The translations under genes and the position numbers were made by a program. A stretch of 64,000 nucleotides of DNA from an uncultured Campylobacter sp. (GTDB taxonomy: Bacteria > Campylobacterota > Campylobacteria > Campylobacterales > Campylobacteraceae): NCBI RefSeq assembly GCF_937959485.1, contig NZ_CALGPY010000004.1:212829-276828 (forward strand), read 5' to 3'. Positions within the stretch are counted from its first letter, which is position 1. Each line of letters opens with the position of its first letter. Shown here in pieces: positions 8,655 through 16,835 of this stretch. Under the pieces are notes generated by a model. It saw only the letters and a program-made list of their open reading frames with translations, did not search any database and was not told the DNA's origin.

Positions 8655-10125
8655 CCCCGGACTCATCTGCGCGGGCGCAAACAGCGCCGCAGAGCTTTTT
8701 GGCGCGCTGTGCGAAAAAAGATCCGCGCTGCGAAAGCTTAGCGTCTGCGGTAAAAATTTCATCTTTGGGCGCGTGGATACGGCGCTACCGAGGATCAAAG
8801 ATCGCGCCTACGCCACGCGCACGAACGCCCTGGCGCTTTACGCCTGCCTCGGCGTGCAAGGACAGATCAAGCAAGCCGTGCAAAAATTCGGCGCGCACCG
8901 CGTAGGAGTGGTATTTGCGACCACCAACACCGGCGTGCAGGAAAACTATGCGGAATTTTTCGCTTGCGGCAAAGACGCGGGAAATTTTATCTCGCAAGAC
9001 GGCGAAAATCCCGCGCCGCGCAGTGAAATTTCCACTGTAAACGGCGAAAATTGCGCCAAAATTTCAAAAGCCGCAAACGATAAATTTAAAAACTTCTGCT
9101 TCGAGCGCAACTCTCACGCAAACCCCGCAAATTTTATCCGCGAACGCTTCGGACTAAAATCCGTCGCGATCGGAGTTTCTAGCGCCTGCACCAGCGGAAA
9201 CAAAGCTCTGATCGAAGCTTCGCGCCTCATCTACGCGGGACTTTGCGACGCGGTCGTATTCGGCGGCGCCGACGCACTCGACGAGCTCACGCTGCAGGGC
9301 TTTAGCGCGCTTGAAATTTTAAGCGAGCAGCCGCTAAAGCCGTTCTCAGAGGCGCGTGCGGGCACAAATCTGGGCGAGGGAGCCTGCGCATTCGTGCTTT
9401 CGCGCGAGCGCATAAGCGACGTCGCGCTTTTGGCTCACGCCGCAAACTCCGACGCCTACCACATCACCAAGCCCGATCCTAGCGCACGAATGCAGATCAA
9501 AGCAATCAAAACCGCGCTAAAATCGGCGCAGCTGCAAAGCGTGGACTACGTAAATCTGCACGGCACCGGCACTGCGGCTAACGACGCGATGGAGGCCTTG
9601 GCTATGAGCGCCGCCCTACCCTTAGCACCCGCGAGCTCGTCAAAATGGGCGACCGGACACACTCTGGGCGCTGCAGGGGCGATCGAGCTTGCCGTGTGCT
9701 ACGAGGCGATCAGACAGGGCGTAATTCCGCCGAATTTTACGAACGATAAAATTTGGGGCGGTTCGGAGGCTGAAATTTTTCGTGGCGCGCAGGCGCGGCA
9801 CAGCGAGCGAAACGATGAAATTTTAAACGCCGCGAACGATCAAATTTTATGCAGCTCGGGCGATGAAATTCTGCAAAACGCGCAGGGTGAAATTTCAAAA
9901 AGCGGCGCGGATAAAATTTTGGCTGCGTCTAAAGCTTTGCAAGGCGCGGGCGATAAAATTTTAAAAGACGCTGCGGATCAAGCTTCGCAAACTAGCGAAA
10001 TTCCGGCCGCGCTGTCTAAATTTAATCTCGCATGCGAAGCCAAAAAAGCGCGCGTAGATACCGCGATGAATCTAAACTTTGCTTTCGGCGGAGACAACGC
10101 CATAACCATAATAGGACGCGTATGA
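8635..10125 (+). CDS. apeO: 3-oxoacyl-ACP synthase (ApeO-type) with two in-frame insertions
   Basis: Condensing enzyme for polyene chain extension. The thiolase-fold triad is intact: C185 in VSSACTSG, H309 in LHGTGT and H342 in GHTLGAAG, with NFAFGG near the end. At 496 residues it is about 100 longer than usual. The excess lies in two low-complexity insertions at residues about 114-165 (DNA about 8974-9130) and about 375-468 (DNA about 9757-10039). The second is a run of about 10-residue repeats around DEIL/DKIL, encoded by GATGAAATTTTA-like words as in the spacers. The frame is kept throughout. The symbol follows cluster order and is tentative. Confidence 0.85.
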   Translation: MTQYLSSPGLICAGANSAAELFGALCEKRSALRKLSVCGKNFIFGRVDTALPRIKDRAYATRTNALALYACLGVQGQIKQAVQKFGAHRVGVVFATTNTGVQENYAEFFACGKDAGNFISQDGENPAPRSEISTVNGENCAKISKAANDKFKNFCFERNSHANPANFIRERFGLKSVAIGVSSACTSGNKALIEASRLIYAGLCDAVVFGGADALDELTLQGFSALEILSEQPLKPFSEARAGTNLGEGACAFVLSRERISDVALLAHAANSDAYHITKPDPSARMQIKAIKTALKSAQLQSVDYVNLHGTGTAANDAMEALAMSAALPLAPASSSKWATGHTLGAAGAIELAVCYEAIRQGVIPPNFTNDKIWGGSEAEIFRGAQARHSERNDEILNAANDQILCSSGDEILQNAQGEISKSGADKILAASKALQGAGDKILKDAADQASQTSEIPAALSKFNLACEAKKARVDTAMNLNFAFGGDNAITIIGRV

Positions 10126-10550
10126 AAGCCTCTAGTATCCTACCGCAGAGCGGATATATGGTCTTCGTAGATGAAATTTTAGAGATTAGCGACGGATATG
10201 CGAGCTGTGCGTTTAGAGTGAGAGAGGACTCGCCGTTTACCGAAAACGGAGAGCTCGGCAGCTACGCATACATGGAGATCATGGCGCAGTGCATAGGCGC
10301 CTATTCGGGTCACCGAAACGGCGGCGAGGCAAGGCTCGGGTTTTTGCTGGGCGTGCGGAACCTGGATATTTCGCGCGCAAGCCTGAAGGCGGGCGAGTGC
10401 GTGATCGCGACGGCGAGGCAGAGCGTAAGCGACGGCGATGGGCTGTATATCTTCGACTGCGAGATCCGCTGCGGCGACGAACATATCGCAAGTGCCACGC
10501 TAAGCGTGATGAACCCGAACGATGAAATGCTAAAGAGTATAAATGGCTAA
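10122..10550 (+). CDS. apeP: APE 3-hydroxyacyl-ACP dehydratase subunit (ApeP-like hotdog)
   Basis: Single hotdog domain of 142 residues. The ATG at 10122 overlaps the ketosynthase stop as ATGA; an upstream in-frame start at 10032 lies inside that gene and is rejected. The segment YMEIMAQCIGAYSG followed by GFLLGVRNL matches the FabZ-like proteins of aryl polyene clusters. The usual N-terminal LPH is LPQ here, and no HFPG motif is present, so it may not be fully catalytic alone. In a studied APE system the two dehydratases act as a heterocomplex; the likely partner is the C-terminal domain of the ligase fusion. It overlaps the next gene by 8 nt. Confidence 0.8.
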   Translation: MKASSILPQSGYMVFVDEILEISDGYASCAFRVREDSPFTENGELGSYAYMEIMAQCIGAYSGHRNGGEARLGFLLGVRNLDISRASLKAGECVIATARQSVSDGDGLYIFDCEIRCGDEHIASATLSVMNPNDEMLKSING

Positions 10551-11277
10551 GAGAATTTTAATTACCGGAGCAAGCGGCGGTATCGGCGAGGCGTGTGCGT
10601 TAAATTTAGCGCAAAAGGGCTACGGCTTGGCGTTAAACGGGCGCAACGAAGCAAAGCTAAAAGACGTAGCGAAGCGCTGCTTGGACGCGGGCGCGGCGGA
10701 AGTTCAAATTTTAAAATTTGACGTCGTAGATACCGCTGCGGCGCAGGAGCGTATCGAAGCAAACATAGAGGCAAACGGCGCATACTGGGGCATCGTGCTA
10801 AACGCGGGCATCACGCGGGATAACTCCTTCGTGTGGTTTGAGCGCGAGGATTGGCAAAGCGTGATAGATACGAATTTGGGCGGGTTTTACAACGTCATAA
10901 AGCCCGCGCTAATGCCGATGATCCGCGCCAAAAAGGGCGGGCGTATCGTGGTGATGAGCTCGGTTAGCGGAATTGCCGGCAACCGCGGCCAGAGCAACTA
11001 CGCCGCCAGTAAAGGAGGCCTAATCGCCGCGGCAAAATCGCTGGCGATAGAACTTGCAAGCCGCAAGATCACGGTAAACGTCGTAGCTCCCGGGCTCATC
11101 AAAACGGCGATGAGCGAGGGCATAAACGAAGTCGCCAGCGAGCAAATTTTAAGCGCGATCCCGCTGGGCCGTATCGGCGAGCCGAGCGAAGTGGCGCATT
11201 TGGTGGAGTTTTTGCTAAGCGAAAATTCCGCATACATCACAAAAGAGGTTATTAAAATAGACGGTGGATTATGTTAA
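10543..11277 (+). CDS. apeQ: 3-oxoacyl-ACP reductase (FabG/ApeQ-like)
   Basis: Short-chain dehydrogenase reducing the 3-keto group of the growing chain with NAD(P)H. The 244 residues carry the nucleotide-binding TGASGGIG at 8-15, NAG at 87-89, the catalytic serine near S140, and Y153/K157 in SNYAASKGG. The C-terminal GEPSEVAHLVEFLLS and Y(I)TKEVIKIDGGL are FabG-typical. It overlaps the dehydratase by 8 nt and the next ketosynthase by 7 nt, fitting a single polycistronic mRNA. It shows no insertion, unlike several neighbours. Confidence 0.92.
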   Translation: MAKRILITGASGGIGEACALNLAQKGYGLALNGRNEAKLKDVAKRCLDAGAAEVQILKFDVVDTAAAQERIEANIEANGAYWGIVLNAGITRDNSFVWFEREDWQSVIDTNLGGFYNVIKPALMPMIRAKKGGRIVVMSSVSGIAGNRGQSNYAASKGGLIAAAKSLAIELASRKITVNVVAPGLIKTAMSEGINEVASEQILSAIPLGRIGEPSEVAHLVEFLLSENSAYITKEVIKIDGGLC

Positions 11278-12500
11278 ATAGAGTAGTCATTACGGGTTTT
11301 GGCAACGTCTGTGCATTCGGGCAGGACTGGGCGAGCATCAAGCAGAATTTGGCGCAGCAAAAAAGCGCCGTAGTTTATATGAGCGAATGGGATATCTTCG
11401 GCGAGGAGCTAAACACTAGGCTTGGCGCGCCGATACAAAACTACGCGCCGCCTACGCACTGGAGCCGCAAAGATACCCGCTCGATGGGCAAGGTAGCGAT
11501 GCTTGGCGTCGATGCCGCAAACGAGGCTCTGGCGGATGCGGGTCTTTTGGAAGATGAGCGCATAAAGGACGGCCGTATGGGCGTCGCAGCGGGTAGCTGC
11601 AGCGGCGATGCAAAGGCTACGGGCGAGGTCATAGATATTTTGCATGGCAAGGATAGCACCTTCAACGCCAACTCCTACGTCAAGATGATGCCTCACACCG
11701 TCGCTGCAAATATCGCGATCCACTACGGGCTAAAAGGCAGGCTCATCCCCACGAGCTCTGCGTGCACGAGCGCATCTCAAGCGATCGGCTACTCCTACGA
11801 AGCGATAAAATTCGGCCTTGCGGATATGATGCTGGCAGGCGGCGCGGATGAACTACACCCAAGCCAGGCATTCGTATTTGATAAGCTCTACGCCACAAGC
11901 TGTAAAAACGACACCCCTGCCCTCAGCCCCGCGCCTTTTGATATGGCGCGCGACGGGCTGGTTTTGGGCGAAGGCGGCGCTATGTTTGTGCTAGAAAGCC
12001 TCGGGAGCGCACTTGCGCGCGGCGCTAAAATTTACGCCGAGATAGTGGGCTTCGGCACGACCTGCGACGGCACGCATATCACCCGCCCACAGAGTGAGAC
12101 TATGCGCGCGGCGATGCAGCTGGCGCTCAAAGATGCCGCCATCTCGCCGGATCTCATCGGGCACGTAAACGCCCACGCCACGGCGACCAAGCAGGGCGAC
12201 GTCGCGGAATCTACGGCGACGCATGAAATTTTCGGCTCGCAGACGCCCGTGAGCTCTTACAAGGGGTATTTGGGTCATACTTTGGGCGCGTGCGGAGCGC
12301 TGGAGAGCTTCATCTCGGTGATGATGATGAACGAGGGGCTGTTTTATCCAAATCTAAATTTACAAGCTATCGATCCGGAATGTGCGCCGCTTAGGTACCT
12401 CACGCAGCCGCAGGAGATAAAGACCGACTACGTCATGAATAATAACTTCGCTTTCGGCGGCGTAAACACCTCTTTGATTTTTAAAAAATTTATCAACTAA
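11271..12500 (+). CDS. apeR: 3-oxoacyl-ACP synthase (ApeR-type, FabF-like)
   Basis: Second complete ketosynthase of the cluster, 409 residues and of normal length. The catalytic residues are C165 in TSSACTSASQ, H302 in NAHATATKQGD and H336 in GHTLGACG. The terminal NNFAFGGVNTSLIF is typical of FabF-like enzymes. HATAT replaces the usual HGTGT, a variation seen in APE ketosynthases. It probably does iterative condensation together with the chain-length-factor-like protein downstream. A 10-nt gap with a GGAGAG ribosome site precedes the next gene. Confidence 0.9.
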   Translation: MLNRVVITGFGNVCAFGQDWASIKQNLAQQKSAVVYMSEWDIFGEELNTRLGAPIQNYAPPTHWSRKDTRSMGKVAMLGVDAANEALADAGLLEDERIKDGRMGVAAGSCSGDAKATGEVIDILHGKDSTFNANSYVKMMPHTVAANIAIHYGLKGRLIPTSSACTSASQAIGYSYEAIKFGLADMMLAGGADELHPSQAFVFDKLYATSCKNDTPALSPAPFDMARDGLVLGEGGAMFVLESLGSALARGAKIYAEIVGFGTTCDGTHITRPQSETMRAAMQLALKDAAISPDLIGHVNAHATATKQGDVAESTATHEIFGSQTPVSSYKGYLGHTLGACGALESFISVMMMNEGLFYPNLNLQAIDPECAPLRYLTQPQEIKTDYVMNNNFAFGGVNTSLIFKKFIN

Positions 12501-12510
12501 AGGAGAGAAA

Positions 12511-12933
12511 ATGAAAAAATTTCTATTTTTCGCAGTTGCGACACTTTTCGTCACTAATGCGGCTTATGCCAAAAACGACATCGTGCGCTTCCCGATCGCC
12601 GCGGCACTCGCAGAGCCAGACGCCAAAGCCAAGCTTGATCCGAACATAAAATTCTACTTCGGTAACAAATCCGCAGGCAGAAAGATCACGCAGCAACTAA
12701 GCTCGAACAAAAAAACAAACAGCATCAATAAGACCGATCAAGCCGCATGCAACCGTGCGTTTTTATCGGCGCTGCTTAGCTTTCAAGATCGCGCTAAAAA
12801 AGAGGGCGGCAATAAGGTCGTCAATATCACGAGCTACTATTACAAAAACGTTTTCGTAAGCGACAAAGAGTTTGAATGCGGCGTAGGCACGATAATGAGC
12901 GGTGTCACGTTAAGAGGCTACATTGCAAAATGA
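12511..12933 (+). CDS. Small secreted APE-cluster protein ('excinuclease-like')
   Basis: 140 residues with a cleavable signal peptide (about 1-20, ending NAAYA). The mature protein has a helical segment with a conserved-looking RAKKEGGNKVVNI, then SYYYKN and a C-terminal strand, plus cysteines in AACNRAF and FECGVG. Proteins like this accompany aryl polyene genes in other bacteria and have been mislabelled excinuclease ATPase subunit; no ATPase motif is present. The overall alpha-beta pattern recalls RcsF/YbjQ-like small domains, which is only an impression. It overlaps the chain-length-factor gene by 11 nt. Confidence 0.6.
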   Translation: MKKFLFFAVATLFVTNAAYAKNDIVRFPIAAALAEPDAKAKLDPNIKFYFGNKSAGRKITQQLSSNKKTNSINKTDQAACNRAFLSALLSFQDRAKKEGGNKVVNITSYYYKNVFVSDKEFECGVGTIMSGVTLRGYIAK

Positions 12934-14458
12934 ACTAAGCTTCGGCATATCTTACGCAAGCGCGATAATTTCGGGCGAGCCGGCGGAGTTTTATAAAAAT
13001 CTCGCCGCTTGCTCGGACGGGATTTCCGAAGTAAGCTTAGACGGAAATTCCGATTCTGTTTGCGATATGGATCAAAATTTTACGTATGATTTTACGTCAA
13101 ATTATACGCAAGATTTTACAGATATTCCGAACTGCGAGCAAAATTTCATAAATTCCGCAAATTTTGCGGCCTGCGAGAATAACGAAAAAGCGGGGCGCGA
13201 CCTTGCTACAGAAGGTTTTGATGAAAAATCTACCGAGTTCGGCTCGCAGCGGGGATTAAATTACAAAGCGGATGCATCTAAATTTAATCCCTCGTGCACT
13301 TTTGATTGCAGTGATCAGAAACCCGCGGAGCTTTATAAAAATTTCGCCGCGTGCGAGGGCGAGGCTTTACAAAACAGCTCCGTAGGAAATTTAAAAATTT
13401 CTGCTCACGCCCGCTTAAAAGATGAAATTTTAGCGCTCGAAGCTTTAAAGAAAAAGCCGTCTCTTGCGCACATCCCGCCGTTGCAACGCCGCCGTTTGGG
13501 GCTCGGGGCAAAGCTTTGTATCTCGCTTTTAGGAGAAATTTCGCAAAATGCGCCGCAGAGCTTAGCCGAGGAGGATTCCTTAAATTCTACGTCGCAAGAT
13601 TTAGATGCGAATAAAAGCCGAGCCGCCGCACAAAACCTGTCGCCGCAGGATTTTTCAAGCGAAAATTCTTTAAATTTTATGCCGCAAAATTTAAATTCGA
13701 CGCTGCAGGATTTTTCAAATGAAAATTCCTTAAATTCGGCAAGGCAAAATTTCAAAACAGACGATAATGCCGCGACGAAGCACGAAGAGATGCCGCTTGT
13801 TTTTTGCTCGCGCCTTGGCGAGATCAACCGCTGTTTTAGCCTGCTCGGCTCGATGGAGGAAAGCGTCTCGCCTTCGAGCTTTTGCGTCAGCGTACTCAAC
13901 GCGATTGCGGCGCAAAATGCTATTTTTACGCAAAATCACGCCGAAATTTCGACGATCTCCGCAGCCTGCGCGCTCGAAAACGGCGCAATAATCGCCACTG
14001 CGAGGCTGAAAGAAGGCGCGGAAAATTCCGGCTCCGCGCAGGACGCGAACGAAGCAAGCAAGGGCGGCGAATGCAAATCGGATAACGATAAAATCGCCCT
14101 GCTCTGCTATTTTGAGGAGGCAAACAACGACTATCTGAAGCGCTGCGACTTCGCCTGCGCCCTACTTCTGGTGCTTCAGCGCGGAGATGACGTGCAGATC
14201 GAAATTTCGCCGCACGTTGCAGACGCGACGACACAGAGCCTAGAAGCACAAAATCCGAAACCGCGAGCCGAGAATGAAATTTTACGAAGCTTTAAAGAGG
14301 GCGGCGAGATCCCGCTAGATACCGCGGTGGAATTTTTGGCTAAAATCCTCTCCGGCAAGCGCGAATGGCACAGCAGCGACGGGGTTTTGGACTATCTTTG
14401 GCGCGTCAAAGATCCCGCTAAAATCGCAGCTTTTTTAAGGCAAAATCGTGAGCGTTAA
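12923..14458 (+). CDS. apeC: Chain-length-factor-like ketosynthase N-terminal-domain protein (ApeC-type), greatly expanded
   Basis: The recognisable blocks are residues about 155-208 (PPLQRRRLGLGAKL), 289-365 (VFCSRLGEINRCFSLL, then VSPSSFCVSVLNA and ISAACALENG), 390-425 and 455-511. They match the small ketoacyl-synthase N-terminal proteins thought to set chain length in aryl polyene synthesis, normally about 240 residues. This one has 511. Insertions occupy about 16-154 and 206-289. The first holds a duplicated segment (PAEFYKNLAAC at 20-30, PAELYKNFAAC at 134-144). The second holds a 20-residue tandem repeat at 241-260 and 261-280. The frame stays open. No ketosynthase active cysteine is evident. 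Confidence 0.75.
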   Translation: MQNELSFGISYASAIISGEPAEFYKNLAACSDGISEVSLDGNSDSVCDMDQNFTYDFTSNYTQDFTDIPNCEQNFINSANFAACENNEKAGRDLATEGFDEKSTEFGSQRGLNYKADASKFNPSCTFDCSDQKPAELYKNFAACEGEALQNSSVGNLKISAHARLKDEILALEALKKKPSLAHIPPLQRRRLGLGAKLCISLLGEISQNAPQSLAEEDSLNSTSQDLDANKSRAAAQNLSPQDFSSENSLNFMPQNLNSTLQDFSNENSLNSARQNFKTDDNAATKHEEMPLVFCSRLGEINRCFSLLGSMEESVSPSSFCVSVLNAIAAQNAIFTQNHAEISTISAACALENGAIIATARLKEGAENSGSAQDANEASKGGECKSDNDKIALLCYFEEANNDYLKRCDFACALLLVLQRGDDVQIEISPHVADATTQSLEAQNPKPRAENEILRSFKEGGEIPLDTAVEFLAKILSGKREWHSSDGVLDYLWRVKDPAKIAAFLRQNRER

Positions 14459-14993
14459 AATAGCAAAATTTCATCGCATGAGCAGACGCGGCGAGACGAG
14501 CAATTTTAATCAAAATCCCGGGCTACACGGAGCCGCAACGGCGCGAACGACGAGCTTTAAATTTAGCCGCTCCGTCAGGCTCAGATATGGTGAAGGTTTT
14601 AAATTTAACCGCGCTATCAAACACGAGCTCGGCCAAACGGCGCATCTTAAAAGCACGCCGAAAGGGCGCGCGCCATACGCCCCCAAATCGCGTTGCAATG
14701 AGGTGCGCTGCGAAGGTGCGCCGCCTAGGCATACGCAACGAATCCAAAAAAATCTGCCTAAACGGTGCGAGCTACGGGCTATAAAAATTTTACCGCAGCG
14801 GCGCGTGGAAGACGCCGTAAAATTCCGCTACAAAGACAGATGCGGCGAGCTAAAACGGTATGCGCAGCAGGCTGTAAATTTCATAAATTTAGCAGATCAA
14901 AGCTTGGGCTACGAGTTTAAATTTAGCCGCGCGATGAATAGAACAGCCGCTTGGGTAAGATGCATACGACAAGGCGGCTGCGATGAATTTTAA
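14448..14993 (+). CDS. Putative repeat-derived open frame A (doubtful gene)
   Basis: Frame of 181 codons from GTG 14448, overlapping the preceding stop by 11 nt. The translation is basic and low-complexity, with recurrent FKFSR, FKFNRA and KFHR words that are simply the AAATTT spacer core read in this frame. No family is recognisable. It sits within the APE operon in the same direction and overlaps the next frame by 11 nt. Either it is spacer DNA that stays open by chance, or the repeats are kept translatable so that ribosomes reach the acyltransferase gene. Confidence 0.3.
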   Translation: MSVKIAKFHRMSRRGETSNFNQNPGLHGAATARTTSFKFSRSVRLRYGEGFKFNRAIKHELGQTAHLKSTPKGRAPYAPKSRCNEVRCEGAPPRHTQRIQKNLPKRCELRAIKILPQRRVEDAVKFRYKDRCGELKRYAQQAVNFINLADQSLGYEFKFSRAMNRTAAWVRCIRQGGCDEF

Positions 14994-15549
14994 ATTTAAC
15001 AACGCCGCGAGCTGCAAATTTAATCAGACGGCGCGTCATATGGCGGCGCCAAAACACTGCATATGGCGCTCCGCAGAAATTTCGTCGCGACGGCGTGCGT
15101 GGCAAACCGCGGAAATTGCACTGCGGCGATATGTGCGGCAAAAGATAGAAATTTCATCGCAGCAATACGCACGACGAAGCATGCGGCAAGCTGCGGAAAT
15201 TTCACCGAGGCAGTACGCACGGCAAACGGCAAGAATTCTGCAAAAGCGCAGTTTGCCGTGCGCCGCCAAAATTCTATTGCTTTGGTACATGCACGGCGCC
15301 GAAATCGCCTCTGCTCAGACCATGAAAGCTCTATTGCTTCGGCACACGCCGCAAGACGAAATATCACGCGCAGAGAACCGCAGAAATTTCAATGCGATGC
15401 GGCGAGCGGCAAGCCGTAGAAATTTTATCGAGATCGCGCGTATGATGAACCATCAAATCCCTGCCGAGAACAACAAAATAATCGCCGAAAGCTGCAAAAT
15501 CCTCATCGAGAGGCATAAAATCCCCGCCGAAAGAGGCACCGCGCGATGA
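14983..15549 (+). CDS. Putative repeat-derived open frame B with 12- and 7-residue repeats (doubtful gene)
   Basis: 188 codons from ATG 14983, with the stop overlapping the acyltransferase ATG (ATGA at 15546). Residues of the form AEIS-RRYARQT recur as a 12-residue repeat encoded by 36-bp units at about 15076-15240; one unit is 48 bp, still a multiple of three. Near the end, four 21-bp units at 15454-15537 encode heptads (QIPAENN, KIIAESC, KILIERH, KIPAERG). No homologue is recognised. Retention of frame and coupling to the next gene argue for translation; composition argues for expanded spacer. Confidence 0.35.
   Translation: MNFKFNNAASCKFNQTARHMAAPKHCIWRSAEISSRRRAWQTAEIALRRYVRQKIEISSQQYARRSMRQAAEISPRQYARQTARILQKRSLPCAAKILLLWYMHGAEIASAQTMKALLLRHTPQDEISRAENRRNFNAMRRAASRRNFIEIARMMNHQIPAENNKIIAESCKILIERHKIPAERGTAR
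15076..15240 (+). repeat. 36-bp imperfect tandem repeats
   Basis: Successive units each start with AAATTTC(G/A)(T/C)CG or AAATTGCACTGCGG and end in GGCAAA plus a few bases. Lengths are 36, 36, 48 and about 37 bp. The units differ at many positions, so this is an old array. Confidence 0.6.
15454..15537 (+). repeat. Four 21-bp imperfect tandem repeats
   Basis: Units at 15454-15474, 15475-15495, 15496-15516 and 15517-15537 share an AAAAT-pyrimidine-x-CC/TCGCCGAAAG pattern and encode a 7-residue repeat with lysine/glutamine-isoleucine and alanine/isoleucine-glutamate positions. Confidence 0.6.
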
Positions 15550-16301
15550 AGCAGACAGATCCGCTAAGGCGCAAAATCAAGCAGATCGGCATCGCGTTAT
15601 CCTTCGCTAGCTTCGGCGCGCTGTGTATGATAGGCAACCTACTCTTCCTCCCCGTAGCGCTGCTGCGGCTAAACCGCATAGAGGTCGTGCGAAATTTCGT
15701 GCGCGATTTTATAATGATCTCGTGGCGCATATTTTTGCTGCTCGCGCGACTTTACGGCAGTATCGGCGTGAACTGGCGCTGCAAACTCCCGCCTAGCGGC
15801 ACCCTCATCATCGCAAACCACCCTAGCCTGCTTGACGTGGTGATCTTTTTAGCTCACGTGCGGCGCGCAAACTGCGTAGTCAAGGAAAGCCTATGCAAAA
15901 ACCCCTTCCTCTCCGCCGCCATCGCAGCCGCAGGCTACATCCCAAACACCGGCTCGGAAGCGATGATAGATGCGTGCCGCAGCGCCCTTGAGCGAGGAGA
16001 AAGTCTAATCATCTTCCCCGAGGGCACGCGCACCGCAGATCGCATCGCCATGCACAAAGCGGCGTTTTACATCGCGATAAATTTCGCAAAAAATATGAAT
16101 TGCGTCGCGATAAAAATGGATCCTAAAAGCCTAAAAAAAGGACAAGTATGGTACGATACGCCCGAAGTTCGGATGAAATACGACCTCTACGAGCTGTGCG
16201 CGCTCGATCTAACGGGCTTTGAGCCGGATCGCCCAAACCCGATCCGAGTGCGCAAACTCTACGAAAAAATATCCAATCTATATGAAAAGGAGAATCTGTG
16301 A
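15546..16301 (+). CDS. apeD: 1-acylglycerol-3-phosphate-type acyltransferase (ApeD-like)
   Basis: PlsC-family membrane-associated acyltransferase of 251 residues. The catalytic HX4D is NHPSLLD at residues 91-97 and the substrate motif FPEGTRT is at 157-163. A hydrophobic N-terminal segment (about 15-40) and a second at 55-70 should anchor it in the inner membrane. In aryl polyene clusters such enzymes are thought to attach the polyene or a fatty acid to the lipid anchor. It overlaps the previous frame (ATGA) and the first ACP gene by 4 nt. Confidence 0.85.
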   Translation: MKQTDPLRRKIKQIGIALSFASFGALCMIGNLLFLPVALLRLNRIEVVRNFVRDFIMISWRIFLLLARLYGSIGVNWRCKLPPSGTLIIANHPSLLDVVIFLAHVRRANCVVKESLCKNPFLSAAIAAAGYIPNTGSEAMIDACRSALERGESLIIFPEGTRTADRIAMHKAAFYIAINFAKNMNCVAIKMDPKSLKKGQVWYDTPEVRMKYDLYELCALDLTGFEPDRPNPIRVRKLYEKISNLYEKENL

Positions 16302-16564
16302 ACGAAGAAATTTTGGAACTTAAGGAGCTGATCATTTCGGGGCTGAACCTCGAAGACGTCGCGCCAGGCGACATAAATGACGATGAGCCGCTTTTTGGCG
16401 ACGGGCTCGGGCTCGATTCGGTCGATGCGCTGGAGCTCGGGCTTTTGGTGCAGAAAAAATACGGCATCGTGCTTAACTCAAAAACCCAAAATTTAAAGCA
16501 AATTTTCTCATCCGTTGCGTCTTTGGCGCAATACATCGCCGAAAATAGGAGTAAAAATGAGTAA
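16298..16564 (+). CDS. apeE: Acyl carrier protein 1 (ApeE-like)
   Basis: 88-residue acidic carrier protein starting at GTG 16298, which overlaps the acyltransferase stop. S41 in GLGLDSVDALEL is the phosphopantetheine attachment site. It carries the growing polyene or the primed aryl starter. An AAAAGGAG ribosome site lies just upstream at about 16285-16292. It overlaps the second ACP gene by 8 nt. Confidence 0.9.
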   Translation: MNEEILELKELIISGLNLEDVAPGDINDDEPLFGDGLGLDSVDALELGLLVQKKYGIVLNSKTQNLKQIFSSVASLAQYIAENRSKNE

Positions 16565-16835
16565 AGACGAAATTTTTGAAATTTTAAAAAAGGCGCTCGT
16601 GGAGCTTTTTGAGATCGACGAGAACAAGGTCGTGCCTGAGGCTAAAATTTACGAGGATCTGCAGATCGACAGCATCGACGCGATCGATCTGGTCGATTAC
16701 GTCAAGAAAAACACGGGCTATAAGCTGATGCCCGATGATTTTAAAAACATACAAACCCTTGGCGACATCGTGGATGCCGTAGCGGCGAAGCTCGATCAAG
16801 GCGCGAGCGGGGAAACTACGGGCGGCGAGAGTTAA
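16557..16835 (+). CDS. apeF: Acyl carrier protein 2 (ApeF-like)
   Basis: 92-residue carrier protein; ATG 16557 was preferred because GGAG lies 8 bases upstream. S39 in LQIDSIDAIDLVDYV is the phosphopantetheine site. The C-terminal ten residues are Gly/Glu/Thr-rich. Two different ACPs are usual in aryl polyene systems, one for starter or elongation and one less defined. A gene-free gap of nearly 700 bp follows, splitting the cluster. Confidence 0.9.
   Translation: MSKDEIFEILKKALVELFEIDENKVVPEAKIYEDLQIDSIDAIDLVDYVKKNTGYKLMPDDFKNIQTLGDIVDAVAAKLDQGASGETTGGES

Noticed and set aside
8974..9130. Frameshift or assembly error as explanation for the ketosynthase insert
   Set aside because: The frame is intact before, within and after the insert, and similar in-frame inserts occur in several neighbours. 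Read-level checks would still be worthwhile.
15076..15537. Possible CRISPR array
   Set aside because: Units are diverged and directly tandem, there are no unique spacers of constant length, and no cas genes are present.
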